33,401 nucleotides of DNA, from assembly GCA_049889535.1 (NCBI GenBank), contig JBMHDF010000004.1, positions 1 to 33,401 of the forward strand, in the 5' to 3' direction. This stretch comes from JAYQKL01 sp049889535. GTDB lineage: Bacteria > Pseudomonadota > Alphaproteobacteria > RS24. Positions within the stretch are counted from its first letter, which is position 1, and each line of letters starts with the position of its first letter. The position numbers were made by a program, and so were the translations under genes. Below the pieces are notes generated by a model. It saw nothing but the letters and a program-made list of their open reading frames with translations, was not told the DNA's origin and did not search any database. Below are positions 14,769-24,503 of the stretch, in pieces.

Positions 14769-16169
14769 ATGTCCGCATCACAAAAGACTCAAATCGTTAC
14801 GCGCTTTGCCCCCTCACCCACAGGGTTTTTGCATATTGGCGGCGCCCGCACAGCTTTATTCAACTGGGCTTTTGCTCGCCATAATAGCGGTAAATTTTTA
14901 CTGCGAATTGAGGATACAGACCGCGCGCGCTCGAGCGAAGAGGCTATATCCGCAATATTAAAGGGATTGGAATGGCTTGGTATTGACTATGACGATAGCC
15001 CAATCTACCAGCATCAAAACTTGGCACGCCATGCCGAAATCGCACATCAATTACTGACGCAAGGAAAAGCCTATAAATGCACTTGCACGCGTGAACAGCT
15101 TGATGCCATGCGCGAAGAGGCCATAAAAAACAACCAGCCCATCCGCTATAATGGACATTGCCGTGACATTGACCCAAACACAATCAGCCCAGACACTGAC
15201 CATGTTATTCGCTTTCGGGCTCCCCAGTCTGGCAATACTGAAATTGACGATAAAGTGCAAGGGCTGGTAAGCATCCAAAACAACCAGCTTGATGACCTTA
15301 TCCTGTTACGCAGCGACGGAACCCCGACCTACATGCTTTCCGTCGTGGTTGATGATTACGATATGGGCGTGACGCATATTATTCGGGGTGATGACCATTT
15401 AACCAATGCCGCCCGCCAGCAACAAATATATGAAGCGCTGGGTTGGACACCGCCTGTTTTTGCTCATATTCCGCTTATTCATGGGCCAGATGGTGCGAAG
15501 CTTTCCAAGCGTCATGGTGCGCTTGGTGTCGAAGCTTATGCTGATATGGGCTATCTACCCGAAGCCATGCGCAATTATCTAGCGCGGCTTGGTTGGAGTC
15601 ATGGCGATGATGAGTTATTTTCAACCGCGCAATTTATTGATTGGTTTAATTTAGAAGCGATTGGCAAATCCCCTGCTCGCTTTGATTTTGACAAGCTGGC
15701 GCATGTGAACACACATCACCTCCGCCAAATGGCCGATGCTGAATTATTAGACCTCTTATTGGCTCAAAACCCAGCCCTTAAAGACCATCAAGACGCGATA
15801 AGACGCGCATTGCCTTTGATTAAGGAAAAAGCTAATAGCCTTGACGAAATTGCCACACAATGTGCTTTCCTATGGGCCAGCCTGCCCCTGCAAATTGATG
15901 AAAAACTGCAAAAAGCACTTGATGATGAGCGTAAATCTTTGCTTGTGGCACTGGCTAATATTTTTGCTCAACTCGCGCAATGGGATAAACCGACATTAGA
16001 GACCTGCATAGGCGATTTTATGGCCTCTCATGACATCAAAATGGGACAGATTGGCCCCGCATTGCGCGCTTGCCTAACAGGTACAACCCAATCCCCCGCT
16101 ATATATGATGTTCTGTTCTTGTTGGGACAGGATGAAACGATAAAAAGAATTAGGACGGAAACAGGATAA
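14769..16169 (+). CDS. gltX: glutamyl-tRNA synthetase
   Basis: GltX charges tRNA-Glu with glutamate; in many alphaproteobacteria one such enzyme also charges tRNA-Gln for later amidation by GatCAB. The 466-residue product is a class I synthetase: RFAPSPTGFLHIGGARTA with the HIGH-type motif at 22-25, and KLSKR (KMSKS type) at 244-248. Two cysteines (104 and 106) and Cys131 match the zinc site of the E. coli enzyme, but the residue at the His position is Asp133. The C-terminal anticodon-binding region is present and the length is normal. GAGAG eight bases before the ATG serves as ribosome binding site. gltX followed by gltA is a common alphaproteobacterial arrangement. Confidence 0.97.
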   Translation: MSASQKTQIVTRFAPSPTGFLHIGGARTALFNWAFARHNSGKFLLRIEDTDRARSSEEAISAILKGLEWLGIDYDDSPIYQHQNLARHAEIAHQLLTQGKAYKCTCTREQLDAMREEAIKNNQPIRYNGHCRDIDPNTISPDTDHVIRFRAPQSGNTEIDDKVQGLVSIQNNQLDDLILLRSDGTPTYMLSVVVDDYDMGVTHIIRGDDHLTNAARQQQIYEALGWTPPVFAHIPLIHGPDGAKLSKRHGALGVEAYADMGYLPEAMRNYLARLGWSHGDDELFSTAQFIDWFNLEAIGKSPARFDFDKLAHVNTHHLRQMADAELLDLLLAQNPALKDHQDAIRRALPLIKEKANSLDEIATQCAFLWASLPLQIDEKLQKALDDERKSLLVALANIFAQLAQWDKPTLETCIGDFMASHDIKMGQIGPALRACLTGTTQSPAIYDVLFLLGQDETIKRIRTETG

Positions 16170-16207
16170 ATTCCCTTATTGCTCTAGTTTTTTTAAATCT
16201 ATTTAAC

Positions 16208-16213
16208 TATAAT
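16208..16213 (+). promoter_or_regulatory. candidate -10 element for gltA
   Basis: A perfect TATAAT lies 70 bases before the gltA start in the 113-base gap after gltX. No good -35 hexamer stands at the right distance (TAGTTT at 16185-16190 is weak), so an activator or a chance match is possible. Confidence 0.35.
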
Positions 16214-16282
16214 CGCCGCAAATTGAGACGGAACAGACCCAAAGTTCAATCGAAATAATGACAAGACGAAGCAAGGTATAAA

Positions 16283-17587
16283 ATGACAGATAGCCCAAAA
16301 ACAGAAAAAGCAACACTTTCAACAAAAGACAATAACTACACTTTTGATGTGATGGAAGGTGCTGTTGGTCCCAGTGTGATTGATGTCTCTAAGCTATATG
16401 CACAAACGGGTCAATTCACCTATGACCCCGGCTTTACCTCTACCGCAAGCTGCCAATCAACCATCACCTATATTGATGGCGAGGAAGGTATTTTGCTGCA
16501 TCGCGGTTATCCGATTGAACAGCTCGCTGATCAGGGCAATTTTTTGGAAACCTGCTATTTGTTGTTACATGGCGAATTGCCCAACAAAACAGAATTAGCT
16601 GAATTTGACCACGCGATTACCAACCACACAATGGTGCATGAGCAATTGGAAAAATTCTTTCATGGTTTCCGCCGCGACGCGCACCCTATGGCGATTATGG
16701 TCGGGGTTGTAGGCGCGTTATCTGCCTTTTATCATGACAGCACTGACATAAATGATGCGCGGCAGCGCAAAATTGCCAGCCATCGTTTAATTGCGAAAAT
16801 ACCGACTATCGCTGCAATGGCGTATAAATACTCAATTGGCCAGCCATTTGTTTATCCGCGCAATAATTTGGATTATGCAGCAAATTTCTTACATATGTGC
16901 TTCTCAGTCCCAAGTGAAGAGCGCCCAGTTAATCCAGTAATAGCCAAAGCAATGGATAAGATTTTTATTCTACATGCTGACCATGAACAAAACGCATCAA
17001 CCTCAACAGTGCGTTTGGCTGGCTCATCAGGGGCCAACCCATTTGCCTGTATTGCTGCAGGCATTGCCTGTTTGTGGGGGCCAGCGCATGGAGGCGCCAA
17101 TGAAGCCGCTTTGGATATGCTTAATGAAATCGGCTCTGTAGATAATATTCCAGAATATATTAAACGCGCCAAAGACAAAGATGACCCGTTTCGTTTGATG
17201 GGCTTTGGTCATCGCGTGTATAAAAATTACGACCCACGCGCGCGTGTGATGCAATCAACCTGCCATGAGGTGCTTACGGAGCTGGGCATTAAAGATGACC
17301 CGCTACTTGATGTTGCGATGGAGCTAGAAAAAATCGCCTTGAGTGATGAATATTTCATTGAAAAAAAGCTCTATCCAAATATTGATTTTTATTCGGGCAT
17401 CACATTGAAAGCAATGGGCTTCCCAGCTGATATGTTCACGGTTTTATTTGCCTTGGCGCGAACAGTGGGTTGGATTTCGCAGTGGAATGAAATGATTGAA
17501 GACCCAAGCCAGCGTATTGGACGGCCTAGACAGCTTTATGTTGGCTCACCCAAGCGGGATTATATCGCATTGGACAAGCGCTCTTAA
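16283..17587 (+). CDS. gltA: citrate synthase
   Basis: GltA condenses acetyl-CoA with oxaloacetate to citrate, the entry step of the citric acid cycle. The 434-residue length and N-terminal beta region (about 1-60) mark the hexameric, NADH-sensitive type II enzyme of Gram-negative bacteria. The catalytic triad is in place: His269 in GPAHGGANE, His310 in GFGHRVYKNYDPR and Asp368 in NIDFYSG. AAGG lies six bases before the ATG. It ends 11 bases from the end of lpxB on the other strand; no clear terminator fits between the two. Confidence 0.98.
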   Translation: MTDSPKTEKATLSTKDNNYTFDVMEGAVGPSVIDVSKLYAQTGQFTYDPGFTSTASCQSTITYIDGEEGILLHRGYPIEQLADQGNFLETCYLLLHGELPNKTELAEFDHAITNHTMVHEQLEKFFHGFRRDAHPMAIMVGVVGALSAFYHDSTDINDARQRKIASHRLIAKIPTIAAMAYKYSIGQPFVYPRNNLDYAANFLHMCFSVPSEERPVNPVIAKAMDKIFILHADHEQNASTSTVRLAGSSGANPFACIAAGIACLWGPAHGGANEAALDMLNEIGSVDNIPEYIKRAKDKDDPFRLMGFGHRVYKNYDPRARVMQSTCHEVLTELGIKDDPLLDVAMELEKIALSDEYFIEKKLYPNIDFYSGITLKAMGFPADMFTVLFALARTVGWISQWNEMIEDPSQRIGRPRQLYVGSPKRDYIALDKRS

Positions 17588-17598
17588 GCGTCTTAATT

Positions 17599-18762
17599 TC
17601 AAGCAATAATATCAAGGATGCGGCGCGCCGCGCTTTGGCTGGGTGAGCCTTCAGGCGGCTGCATGATTTCCTGCGCGCGTTTGAGACCCGCGAGCTGAAA
17701 ATCACGCAAGCCACTTTGATTGTTGATGAGGGCTAAAAAGGCAGGCGCTATCAACTCCGCACGACATCTATGCAAAATAAACTCCGGCACAAGTGGCTCA
17801 TCTAAAATAAGATTGGGCAACACAACGGAAGGTATTTTCGACATGCGCGGCACGACATATTCCATCACCGGGTCCATTTTATAGGCAACAATCATTGGTA
17901 AGCCGACCATAGCCAACTCTAGGGACACTGTGCCAGAGGCAATCAAAGCTGCTTGCGCCGCATGAAATAAACCCAGCTTATCTGCCTCCCCCTCAATTAA
18001 TTCAATTTTTATCGGCCAGCCTGCTGTTTCAGTTTCTATCGCCGCTCTAAGATGCGGCACCGCAGGCAGCATAAACCGACAATTTGGCAATTGATCCGCA
18101 ATCTGAGAAAATACTTGCCGATAGATTGGCAAAAGCCGCTTAATCTCACTCACCCGACTGCCTGGCAAAATGGCTATAATTTTTTCCTGCCTTGTGACGC
18201 CAAATTTCTTTTTAAAAGCCGCACCCTGTTTTTTCGACCCCATACGCTGCACGACAGAATGCCCAACATAATGGCAATCCGGCCCATCTAATGCCTGATA
18301 AACACGCGGCTCAAATGGCAGAACCGCCAATATATGGTCGGCAAATTGGCGCATTTTCTTGGCACGCCCTTGTCGCCAGGCCCAAACTGTTGGCGCCACA
18401 TAAATCACAATTTTAATTTCTGGGCGCTGCTTCTTCACTTTGCGCGCCACACGATGCGCAAATTCTGGGCTATCAATCAACACCAGCACATCTGGCGATT
18501 GCGCCAACACATAATCCGCCATCTCCTGAATGCGTCTTAAAAGCAAAGGTAAGCGTGGCAAAATTTCAGCTAAACCCATCACCGCAATGTCACGCATAGG
18601 AAAAAGAGTCTCTAGCCCTTGCGCCGTCATCGCTTCACCACCAAGCCCAGTTATACGAACCTGTGGCGCAGCCTTTTTCAGCGCCTGCATCAACTCGCCA
18701 CCAAGCTGGTCACCAGAGGCCTCACCAGCCGCTATCATAATATGTGGAAATGGCTCAGCCAT
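17599..18762 (-). CDS. lpxB: lipid-A-disaccharide synthase
   Basis: LpxB joins UDP-2,3-diacylglucosamine to lipid X, making the lipid A disaccharide at the inner membrane. The 387-residue product shows the glycosyltransferase family 19 motifs AAGEASGD, LIDSPEF, VAPTVWAWRQGRAKKM, LPGSRVSEI and ASGTVSLELAMVGLPM. The frame is open another 38 codons upstream, into lpxI; the ATG at 18762 fits the family N terminus and overlaps the lpxI end by eight bases. A Met six codons earlier (18780) is possible. It is the last gene of the long rpsB-to-lpxB train. Confidence 0.96.
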   Translation of the reverse strand: MAEPFPHIMIAAGEASGDQLGGELMQALKKAAPQVRITGLGGEAMTAQGLETLFPMRDIAVMGLAEILPRLPLLLRRIQEMADYVLAQSPDVLVLIDSPEFAHRVARKVKKQRPEIKIVIYVAPTVWAWRQGRAKKMRQFADHILAVLPFEPRVYQALDGPDCHYVGHSVVQRMGSKKQGAAFKKKFGVTRQEKIIAILPGSRVSEIKRLLPIYRQVFSQIADQLPNCRFMLPAVPHLRAAIETETAGWPIKIELIEGEADKLGLFHAAQAALIASGTVSLELAMVGLPMIVAYKMDPVMEYVVPRMSKIPSVVLPNLILDEPLVPEFILHRCRAELIAPAFLALINNQSGLRDFQLAGLKRAQEIMQPPEGSPSQSAARRILDIIA

Positions 18763-19654
18763 TTTCTTGCTGGGTTTCATGGCTTTCGGACCCATAATCG
18801 GCGGCGATGCATTGCACAAACAAGCCCAGCTCATCTGCGCGCTTAATGCAGGCTTCAATATCGTTAATAATGGCACCTTGCGCTTCTACCACAATACCCG
18901 ACAAACACGCCTGAGCCGCATTTTCGATGGTTTGCAATCCTAAAGCAGGAATATCTATTCGCCTATCTTGCTGGGGCTTAGGCAATTTAACCAGCACGCC
19001 TTGAGGTTTTTTTGGGCTACCCCTCAGGTTTTCATCTAAATTCGCAACCCGCGCCAGCAAGGCATCCGTCCCATCGACACCTTCAACAGCCAAAACCTGC
19101 CCCCGACACACAATGCTGGCCTGCCCAATATCCAACGCACCAATCGTGCGGGTGATATGAACGCCCAAGGCAATATCCTCTTCATCTATCGCATTTGGTT
19201 TTGTCTGAGTGAGATTTCCAGCCTCTGGCATCAGGTCTGGCGCAACTGCTTGCGCGGGGAGAACCGCCATGCCATTTTCATTCAGCAAACGCAAAATCTG
19301 GCGCAACAAAGCGTCATCACCGCGCCTTTTCTCAACCAAAACCCGCGCAATCGCCTTCATACCTGCCATATCAGGGCGCAGGGTGAGTAAATTTGGGCGC
19401 TGCACTTTGCCAATCAAAACAACCTGCTGACAACCAGCTTTTTTTAAACTCTTAATAAATTTCCCTAAATGCGCCATTGGATATTGTTCGACGCTTCCAA
19501 GCGCCGCATCAACCGAGCCTTTAATGCCTAAAATATGAATGCGCCCACCTTGCGCCTGCACTGCCTCTTTCACCCGAAACGGCATATCGCCACCGCCAGC
19601 AATGAGGCCTAGCGTGTGTTCGGGGTTATAGTGTGCTTTATCTTGTGCAGTCAT
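18755..19654 (-). CDS. lpxI: UDP-2,3-diacylglucosamine pyrophosphatase LpxI
   Basis: LpxI hydrolyses UDP-2,3-diacylglucosamine to lipid X and UMP; it replaces the unrelated LpxH in alphaproteobacteria and some other groups. The 299-residue product carries the family features: LGLIAGGGDMPF at the N terminus, GKVQRPNLLTLRPD, LAVEGVDGTDALLARV around the conserved acidic site, and a C-terminal segment containing PALGLQTIENAAQA. It sits between lpxA and lpxB, its normal place, with 10 bases after lpxA and an eight-base overlap with lpxB. GGAG lies only four bases before the ATG. Confidence 0.95.
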   Translation of the reverse strand: MTAQDKAHYNPEHTLGLIAGGGDMPFRVKEAVQAQGGRIHILGIKGSVDAALGSVEQYPMAHLGKFIKSLKKAGCQQVVLIGKVQRPNLLTLRPDMAGMKAIARVLVEKRRGDDALLRQILRLLNENGMAVLPAQAVAPDLMPEAGNLTQTKPNAIDEEDIALGVHITRTIGALDIGQASIVCRGQVLAVEGVDGTDALLARVANLDENLRGSPKKPQGVLVKLPKPQQDRRIDIPALGLQTIENAAQACLSGIVVEAQGAIINDIEACIKRADELGLFVQCIAADYGSESHETQQENG

Positions 19655-19664
19655 GACACTCCGA

Positions 19665-20456
19665 TTAAGATTTTTCTAAACAAAATCCACGACCAGAGCC
19701 GTTTCTTAAAAAGCGAACCAACTCGTCAACAAGTGGTGTACCGCCATATTCTGCTTCGCTTGCTGCAATGCGAGTTTCTAAATTCGTATTATCGGCTGTT
19801 TCAAACACTGTTTTGTAAAACCCGCGCAAAGCATGGATATGGCCTCTGTCAAAGCCACGACGCTTGAGCCCCACCAAATTAAGACCCGACAGAATAGCGC
19901 GATTACCGGAAACAGTACCAAAGGGAATCACATCTTCCACAACAATGCTGCCGCCGCCTAAAAAAGCATGCGCACCAACATGGCAAAACTGGTGTATTGC
20001 CGCCATGCCCCCAAAAATCGCATAATCACCAACCACAACATGGCCAGCAATGGTTGCATTATTGGCCAATATGACATGGTCCCCAATCATGCAATCATGG
20101 GCAATATGCGTGCCAGCCATAAAAAGCCCATGATTACCAATTTTTGTGATACCGCCACCCTTTTCAGTACCTGGATTCATGGTCACATATTCACGTATTC
20201 GATTATCTGTACCAATCTCTAGACGCGTCTCTTCGCCCTGAAATTTTAAATCTTGCGGAATATGCCCAACCGAAGCGAACGGAAAAATCTGCGTGCGCGC
20301 ACCAATTGATGTGTGGCCAGTCACAACAACATGAGAGTCAATTTGCACATCATCGCCTAGCTCAACATGCGCACCTATAATGCTATAAGGCCCAACCGAA
20401 ACGCCAGAGCCTAATTTTGCGCCATCTTCAATAATCGCAGTTGGGTGTATTGTCAT
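19665..20456 (-). CDS. lpxA: UDP-N-acetylglucosamine O-acyltransferase
   Basis: LpxA moves a 3-hydroxyacyl chain from acyl carrier protein to UDP-GlcNAc, the first step of lipid A synthesis. The 263-residue product is a left-handed beta helix of hexapeptide repeats (about 1-185) with a helical C-terminal end. The catalytic base is His120 in THIAHDC. QDLKFQGE and GLKRRGF are family signatures. GAGGG lies seven bases before the ATG at 20456; a GTG two codons upstream is the alternative. The stretch before it (78-84 bases to lpxD) contains no fabZ, unlike the usual lpxD-fabZ-lpxA order. Confidence 0.97.
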   Translation of the reverse strand: MTIHPTAIIEDGAKLGSGVSVGPYSIIGAHVELGDDVQIDSHVVVTGHTSIGARTQIFPFASVGHIPQDLKFQGEETRLEIGTDNRIREYVTMNPGTEKGGGITKIGNHGLFMAGTHIAHDCMIGDHVILANNATIAGHVVVGDYAIFGGMAAIHQFCHVGAHAFLGGGSIVVEDVIPFGTVSGNRAILSGLNLVGLKRRGFDRGHIHALRGFYKTVFETADNTNLETRIAASEAEYGGTPLVDELVRFLRNGSGRGFCLEKS

Positions 20457-20540
20457 CGTCACGCCCTCATATTTACACTATTTTGGGGTAAAACGATTTG
20501 AAGCGGAAAACAAATAAAGGATTATTGCGATTTATTACCG

Positions 20541-21575
20541 CTATTTAGTTTTGTTTTTATCTTTCGATTTCGCCAGACGTGCAAGGGTTGCTTCTTGTTT
20601 TCGCCATGTTTGCACATCACGCGCTGGATAACCTGACACATGCGCGCCATCGGGCAAATCTTTCGTCACCACACTAGCACCTTGTAACTTCACACCCTGC
20701 CCAATCGACAAATGTCCGGATATACCAACTTTGCCACCGACAAATGCGAAATCACCAATATGCGTGCTGCCTGCTACACCTGATTGACCCGCAAAAAAGC
20801 AATGTCGACCAATCACAACATTATGCGCTATGTGGCATAGATTATCGATTTTTGTCCCCTCACCAATAATTGTATCGTCAAGCCCCCCGCGATCAATCAT
20901 TGTGCCAGCACCAATTTCAACATTATTTTGAATAATCACGCGGCCAAGTTGGGGAATTTTAACATGGCCAGACATATCGGGTGCAAACCCAAACCCATCT
21001 TGGCCTATAGAGACCTGCGGATGGATATAAACTTGGTCGCCCATCAGCGTATGAGATATGGTCACATTTGCACCAATACGACAATCACGGCCAATCACAC
21101 AGCCCTCACCAATCACACTATTCGCAGCTATTTTTGTCCCCGCCCCAATCTCAGCATTTGGACCAATCACCACCCCAATCGCTATATCTACATTGTCTTC
21201 TATTTGCGCTGAAGGATGAATAGCCAGCTCTTGCATACCGCTCACATGTCGCGCAGGCTGTTCATCTGGATAAAAGATTTGAACCGCACGGGCAAAGTCC
21301 TTGTAAGGCTCTTGTGAGACAAAGGCACATTTTAAGTGCGCCGCCTGTGCCGATTTATCTTGATGCAAAATCACAGCACTGGCCTGTGTCTTTTGCAAAT
21401 CTTCAATATATTTTTCGGCCTCAAAAAAAGAAACATCGCCTGCTCGAGCTTGAGCAAGCGATGCAACATTTTCAATCATTGTTTCACCGTCCCCGATAAT
21501 CTCACACCCCAAAAGCGCTGCCAATTCTTTAGCTTTAACCGATGGTGCTTTTGAGAAAAATCGAGGGTCAGCCAT
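20541..21575 (-). CDS. lpxD: UDP-3-O-acylglucosamine N-acyltransferase
   Basis: LpxD adds the second 3-hydroxyacyl chain, to the 2-amino group of UDP-3-O-acylglucosamine, the third step of lipid A synthesis. The 344-residue product has a uridine-binding N-terminal domain (about 1-115), a hexapeptide-repeat beta helix (about 118-310) and a short helical end. His251 in CHIAHNVVIG is the catalytic base. The ATG at 21575 begins MADPRFF; a TTG two codons upstream is a less likely start. It follows skp after nine bases and is followed by a 78-base gap that lacks fabZ. Confidence 0.97.
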   Translation of the reverse strand: MADPRFFSKAPSVKAKELAALLGCEIIGDGETMIENVASLAQARAGDVSFFEAEKYIEDLQKTQASAVILHQDKSAQAAHLKCAFVSQEPYKDFARAVQIFYPDEQPARHVSGMQELAIHPSAQIEDNVDIAIGVVIGPNAEIGAGTKIAANSVIGEGCVIGRDCRIGANVTISHTLMGDQVYIHPQVSIGQDGFGFAPDMSGHVKIPQLGRVIIQNNVEIGAGTMIDRGGLDDTIIGEGTKIDNLCHIAHNVVIGRHCFFAGQSGVAGSTHIGDFAFVGGKVGISGHLSIGQGVKLQGASVVTKDLPDGAHVSGYPARDVQTWRKQEATLARLAKSKDKNKTK

Positions 21576-21584
21576 GAGCAATAC

Positions 21585-22121
21585 TTAGTTTTTTGGATCT
21601 TTCAATGTGACCGATGTTAAAACTCCATCAAGGCGTTTCACCACAACATCCGTAACATCAATATCAGGGCTTGAAATCAAAACTGCGCGTTTTTCCATAA
21701 TCATGGTAGCTTTTTTCTCAGACATAATATCTTTTAATATCGGCTGAAGCGCTTTCAAAATTTCATTACGCGCTGTCAACTGAGACGTTTCCAGCTTACG
21801 CAGTTCTTGTTGCAGCTCTTGATTTTTTGCAATTTCTTTCAAACGCAAATCGTCTGCCTTTGCGCGCAATGCTTCTTGTGTCAGCAATGTTTTCTGCTCA
21901 TCAATTTTCTTAGCATCACCCTCTAATTCTTTTTGCGCTTTATCGCGCGTGGCTTGCAAAGCTTCTGCACGTGTTTTGATTTGATCAATCAGGCTTTTAC
22001 CAGCTTTTGAATTTGCGAATACTTTTTCAATATCCAGTGTCAAAGCCTCAGCCGCAATAGCTGGTGATGCCACGCTCAAAAACAAGGCGGCAATGATTGC
22101 TAAACTTATTTTCTTAAACAT
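21585..22121 (-). CDS. skp: OmpH/Skp periplasmic chaperone
   Basis: Skp holds unfolded outer membrane proteins in the periplasm and hands them to the BAM complex. The 178-residue product has a Sec signal peptide (KK, hydrophobic core, likely cut after ASPAIAA at residue 23 or 24) followed by a long coiled-coil region (about 55-130, rich in Lys, Glu, Gln and Leu), which forms the tentacle arms of the trimer. The conserved start DIEKVFANSKAGK is in place. It lies 14 bases behind bamA, as in most proteobacteria, which supports the assignment despite low sequence conservation. Confidence 0.93.
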   Translation of the reverse strand: MFKKISLAIIAALFLSVASPAIAAEALTLDIEKVFANSKAGKSLIDQIKTRAEALQATRDKAQKELEGDAKKIDEQKTLLTQEALRAKADDLRLKEIAKNQELQQELRKLETSQLTARNEILKALQPILKDIMSEKKATMIMEKRAVLISSPDIDVTDVVVKRLDGVLTSVTLKDPKN

Positions 22122-22135
22122 AATAAACCTCTCTA

Positions 22136-24442
22136 TTAAAATCTTGTTCCAGCTGTGAACCGGAAGAATTGTGCACTATCATAACTTTCTTTTACAATTG
22201 GACGCGCCAAGTCAAAACGCACGGGTCCAAATGGTGATTTCCATGAGAAACTTAAACCATAAGTTGCCCGCAAAGAAAAGTCGTCTTTGATATTTGCCGC
22301 CTGCACATCAGTGCCGCCAAGCATACCAAAATCTGTAAAGACAAATCCCTTAATACCCAAATCCTTCGGGATGCCGAGCGGAACTTGCGTTTCAAGTGTT
22401 CCTGCAACATATTGCTTCGACCCCAAAACATAACTACTTGTAATGTCACGTGGGCCAACACCAGAGCGTTTAAATCCGCGTATCACACTGCCGCCAACAA
22501 AGAAATGGTCATTATAAGAAATCGGATCATCATTATAATCAACAATGGCTCCCACAGTAGCCCGCGCATGGAAAATCCATTCATCGAAGAATGTACGGTA
22601 ATAGTCATAAACGCTGGTTGTGCGTAAATAGCTAACATCGCCCGCAGGGCCTGCTAATTCTTGACTTAATGAAAAATTCCAGCCAGATGTCGGGTCAATT
22701 TTATCATCTCGCTTGTCAATATAATATGTGTAACCAACCGTAACTTTAAAGTCTGAATAGGGACGCAAATATTCACGGAAAGCGGAATTATAGGCGTCAT
22801 TGACCAACTCATCCTCTAGCACACGCGTAAATAGCGAGAGTCGTCCGTCCTCAGATACAGGGAAACTCACTGATGTACCAATCCCGGTCTGTGCAGTTTC
22901 CAAATTGGCTTCTGTGTCATAATCGGTTGTTGTTCTGAACAAATTAATACTCGCGTAAAGGTCGCGCCCTAAAAAATAGGGTTCGGCAAAATTAAGGTTG
23001 AAAGTCTGCACCTGAGAACTGACAGAGGTTGAGAATTGCAACACCTGTCCGCGCCCTAATAAATTGCGCTCAATAATAGAAAACTGGCTAGAGAAATTCT
23101 CTGTTGAGGAATAGCCTACCCCGATAGACAATTCACCAGTTGATTGCTCCTCGACATCAATATCAATAATTGTTTTATCTGGTTCTGAGCCTGGATGCTC
23201 TGTGATTTCAATTTCTGAGAAATAATCCAGCCCTTTAATGGCGCGCTCAGAACGATTCAACAAAACCCGATTAAAAGCATCCCCCTCGTCAAGCCGCATT
23301 TCACGACGAATAACACGGTCTTGGGTACGCACATTATTATTAATATTTATGCGCTCAACATAAACACGTGGGCCTTCTTCAATGCGATATTCCACATTGA
23401 CAACCAAATTCTTTTTATCTCGACGCACGCGCGGGCGAACATCAGCAAAAGCATATCCTTGTTCCCCCAATAGTTTTGTTAAATCGTCAACTGTATCATC
23501 AATGCGTTTGAGATTGTATTTTTGACCTGACTGGTGGCGGATAATGCCTTCAAAAACAACCGGGTCAATCTCCTCAACCTTACTGTTAACCTTGCCATCA
23601 CCAAATTGGTAAATCTCGCCCTCTTCAACATTAAAGGTGATGAAAAACTCTTTCCCATCCCGAGTCAGTTCTGCCACTGATGAAATCACCCGAAAATCTG
23701 CATAGCCGCGCCCTAGATAAAACCGCCGCAATAATTCGCGGTCATAGGCAATGCGGTCAGGGTCATATTTATCTCCAGATGCAAAAAACTTATACCAACG
23801 GCTTTCTTTACTCGAGACCTCCTCGCGTAACCGGTCATCATCAAAAGCGTCATTCCCGATAAAATTAATCGAACGGATTTTCGTTACTTCCCCTTCATCA
23901 ATCTCAAAAATGACATCGACACGGTTTTGTGGAAGCTGTATCACTTTTGGTTCAATACGAGCTGAAAAACGCCCCTTGCGACGATAAATTTCAACAAATT
24001 GAGCGACATCGTCCTGCACTTTTGCACGCGTATATACTTGGCGCGCCCGTAAAGTGCTATCTTTTAAAAGGTCCTCTTCTTCAACCTGATTGTTTCCTTC
24101 AAAAATAATCCGGTTCACAATCGGATTTTCAACCACAGTGATTAAAATACCCTCTCCCGATTTTTGTATCGTCACATCGGCAAACAAACCAGATTGAAAC
24201 AAAGATTTCAGTGATTTGTCGACAAGCTCTGGGTCATAAGGGCGGCCAGCCTCTAAGGCGATATAAGATAATACTGTTTCCGCTTCAACGCGCTGGCTTC
24301 CTTCTACTTGAATAAACGCAATTGGCGTAGTGTCAGCTACCACTTGCTCGGTATTTTCAGGCGGCTCTGTTTGCGCCAAGACTGATGTAATAGAGAAGAA
24401 AAAAGCAAATAAAAGTGAGGGAAGTAAGTTATGTGGCCGCAT
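22136..24442 (-). CDS. bamA: outer membrane protein assembly factor BamA
   Basis: BamA is the central barrel of the BAM complex, which inserts beta-barrel proteins into the outer membrane. The 768-residue product has a signal peptide (LLPSLLFAFFFSITSVLA, cut before QTEPP), five POTRA domains (about 35-410) and a 16-strand barrel. The barrel carries the loop motif VIRGF, the family sequence VRFDLARPI and a C-terminal phenylalanine (TAGTRF). The ATG at 24442 has GGA eight bases upstream; Met and TTG codons up to 24472 are alternatives, and all keep the signal peptide. It lies between rseP and skp, the standard order. Confidence 0.97.
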   Translation of the reverse strand: MRPHNLLPSLLFAFFFSITSVLAQTEPPENTEQVVADTTPIAFIQVEGSQRVEAETVLSYIALEAGRPYDPELVDKSLKSLFQSGLFADVTIQKSGEGILITVVENPIVNRIIFEGNNQVEEEDLLKDSTLRARQVYTRAKVQDDVAQFVEIYRRKGRFSARIEPKVIQLPQNRVDVIFEIDEGEVTKIRSINFIGNDAFDDDRLREEVSSKESRWYKFFASGDKYDPDRIAYDRELLRRFYLGRGYADFRVISSVAELTRDGKEFFITFNVEEGEIYQFGDGKVNSKVEEIDPVVFEGIIRHQSGQKYNLKRIDDTVDDLTKLLGEQGYAFADVRPRVRRDKKNLVVNVEYRIEEGPRVYVERININNNVRTQDRVIRREMRLDEGDAFNRVLLNRSERAIKGLDYFSEIEITEHPGSEPDKTIIDIDVEEQSTGELSIGVGYSSTENFSSQFSIIERNLLGRGQVLQFSTSVSSQVQTFNLNFAEPYFLGRDLYASINLFRTTTDYDTEANLETAQTGIGTSVSFPVSEDGRLSLFTRVLEDELVNDAYNSAFREYLRPYSDFKVTVGYTYYIDKRDDKIDPTSGWNFSLSQELAGPAGDVSYLRTTSVYDYYRTFFDEWIFHARATVGAIVDYNDDPISYNDHFFVGGSVIRGFKRSGVGPRDITSSYVLGSKQYVAGTLETQVPLGIPKDLGIKGFVFTDFGMLGGTDVQAANIKDDFSLRATYGLSFSWKSPFGPVRFDLARPIVKESYDSAQFFRFTAGTRF

Positions 24443-24503
24443 TTTCATTTTCCAGTATATTGCCATACCCAAAACAGGGTTTAGATAAATTAAACAGATT
24501 CGG

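Noticed and set aside
18763..18876. Upstream extension of lpxB by 38 codons
   Set aside because: It lies inside the lpxI coding region and does not resemble the LpxB N terminus, which starts just before HIMIAAGEASGD.
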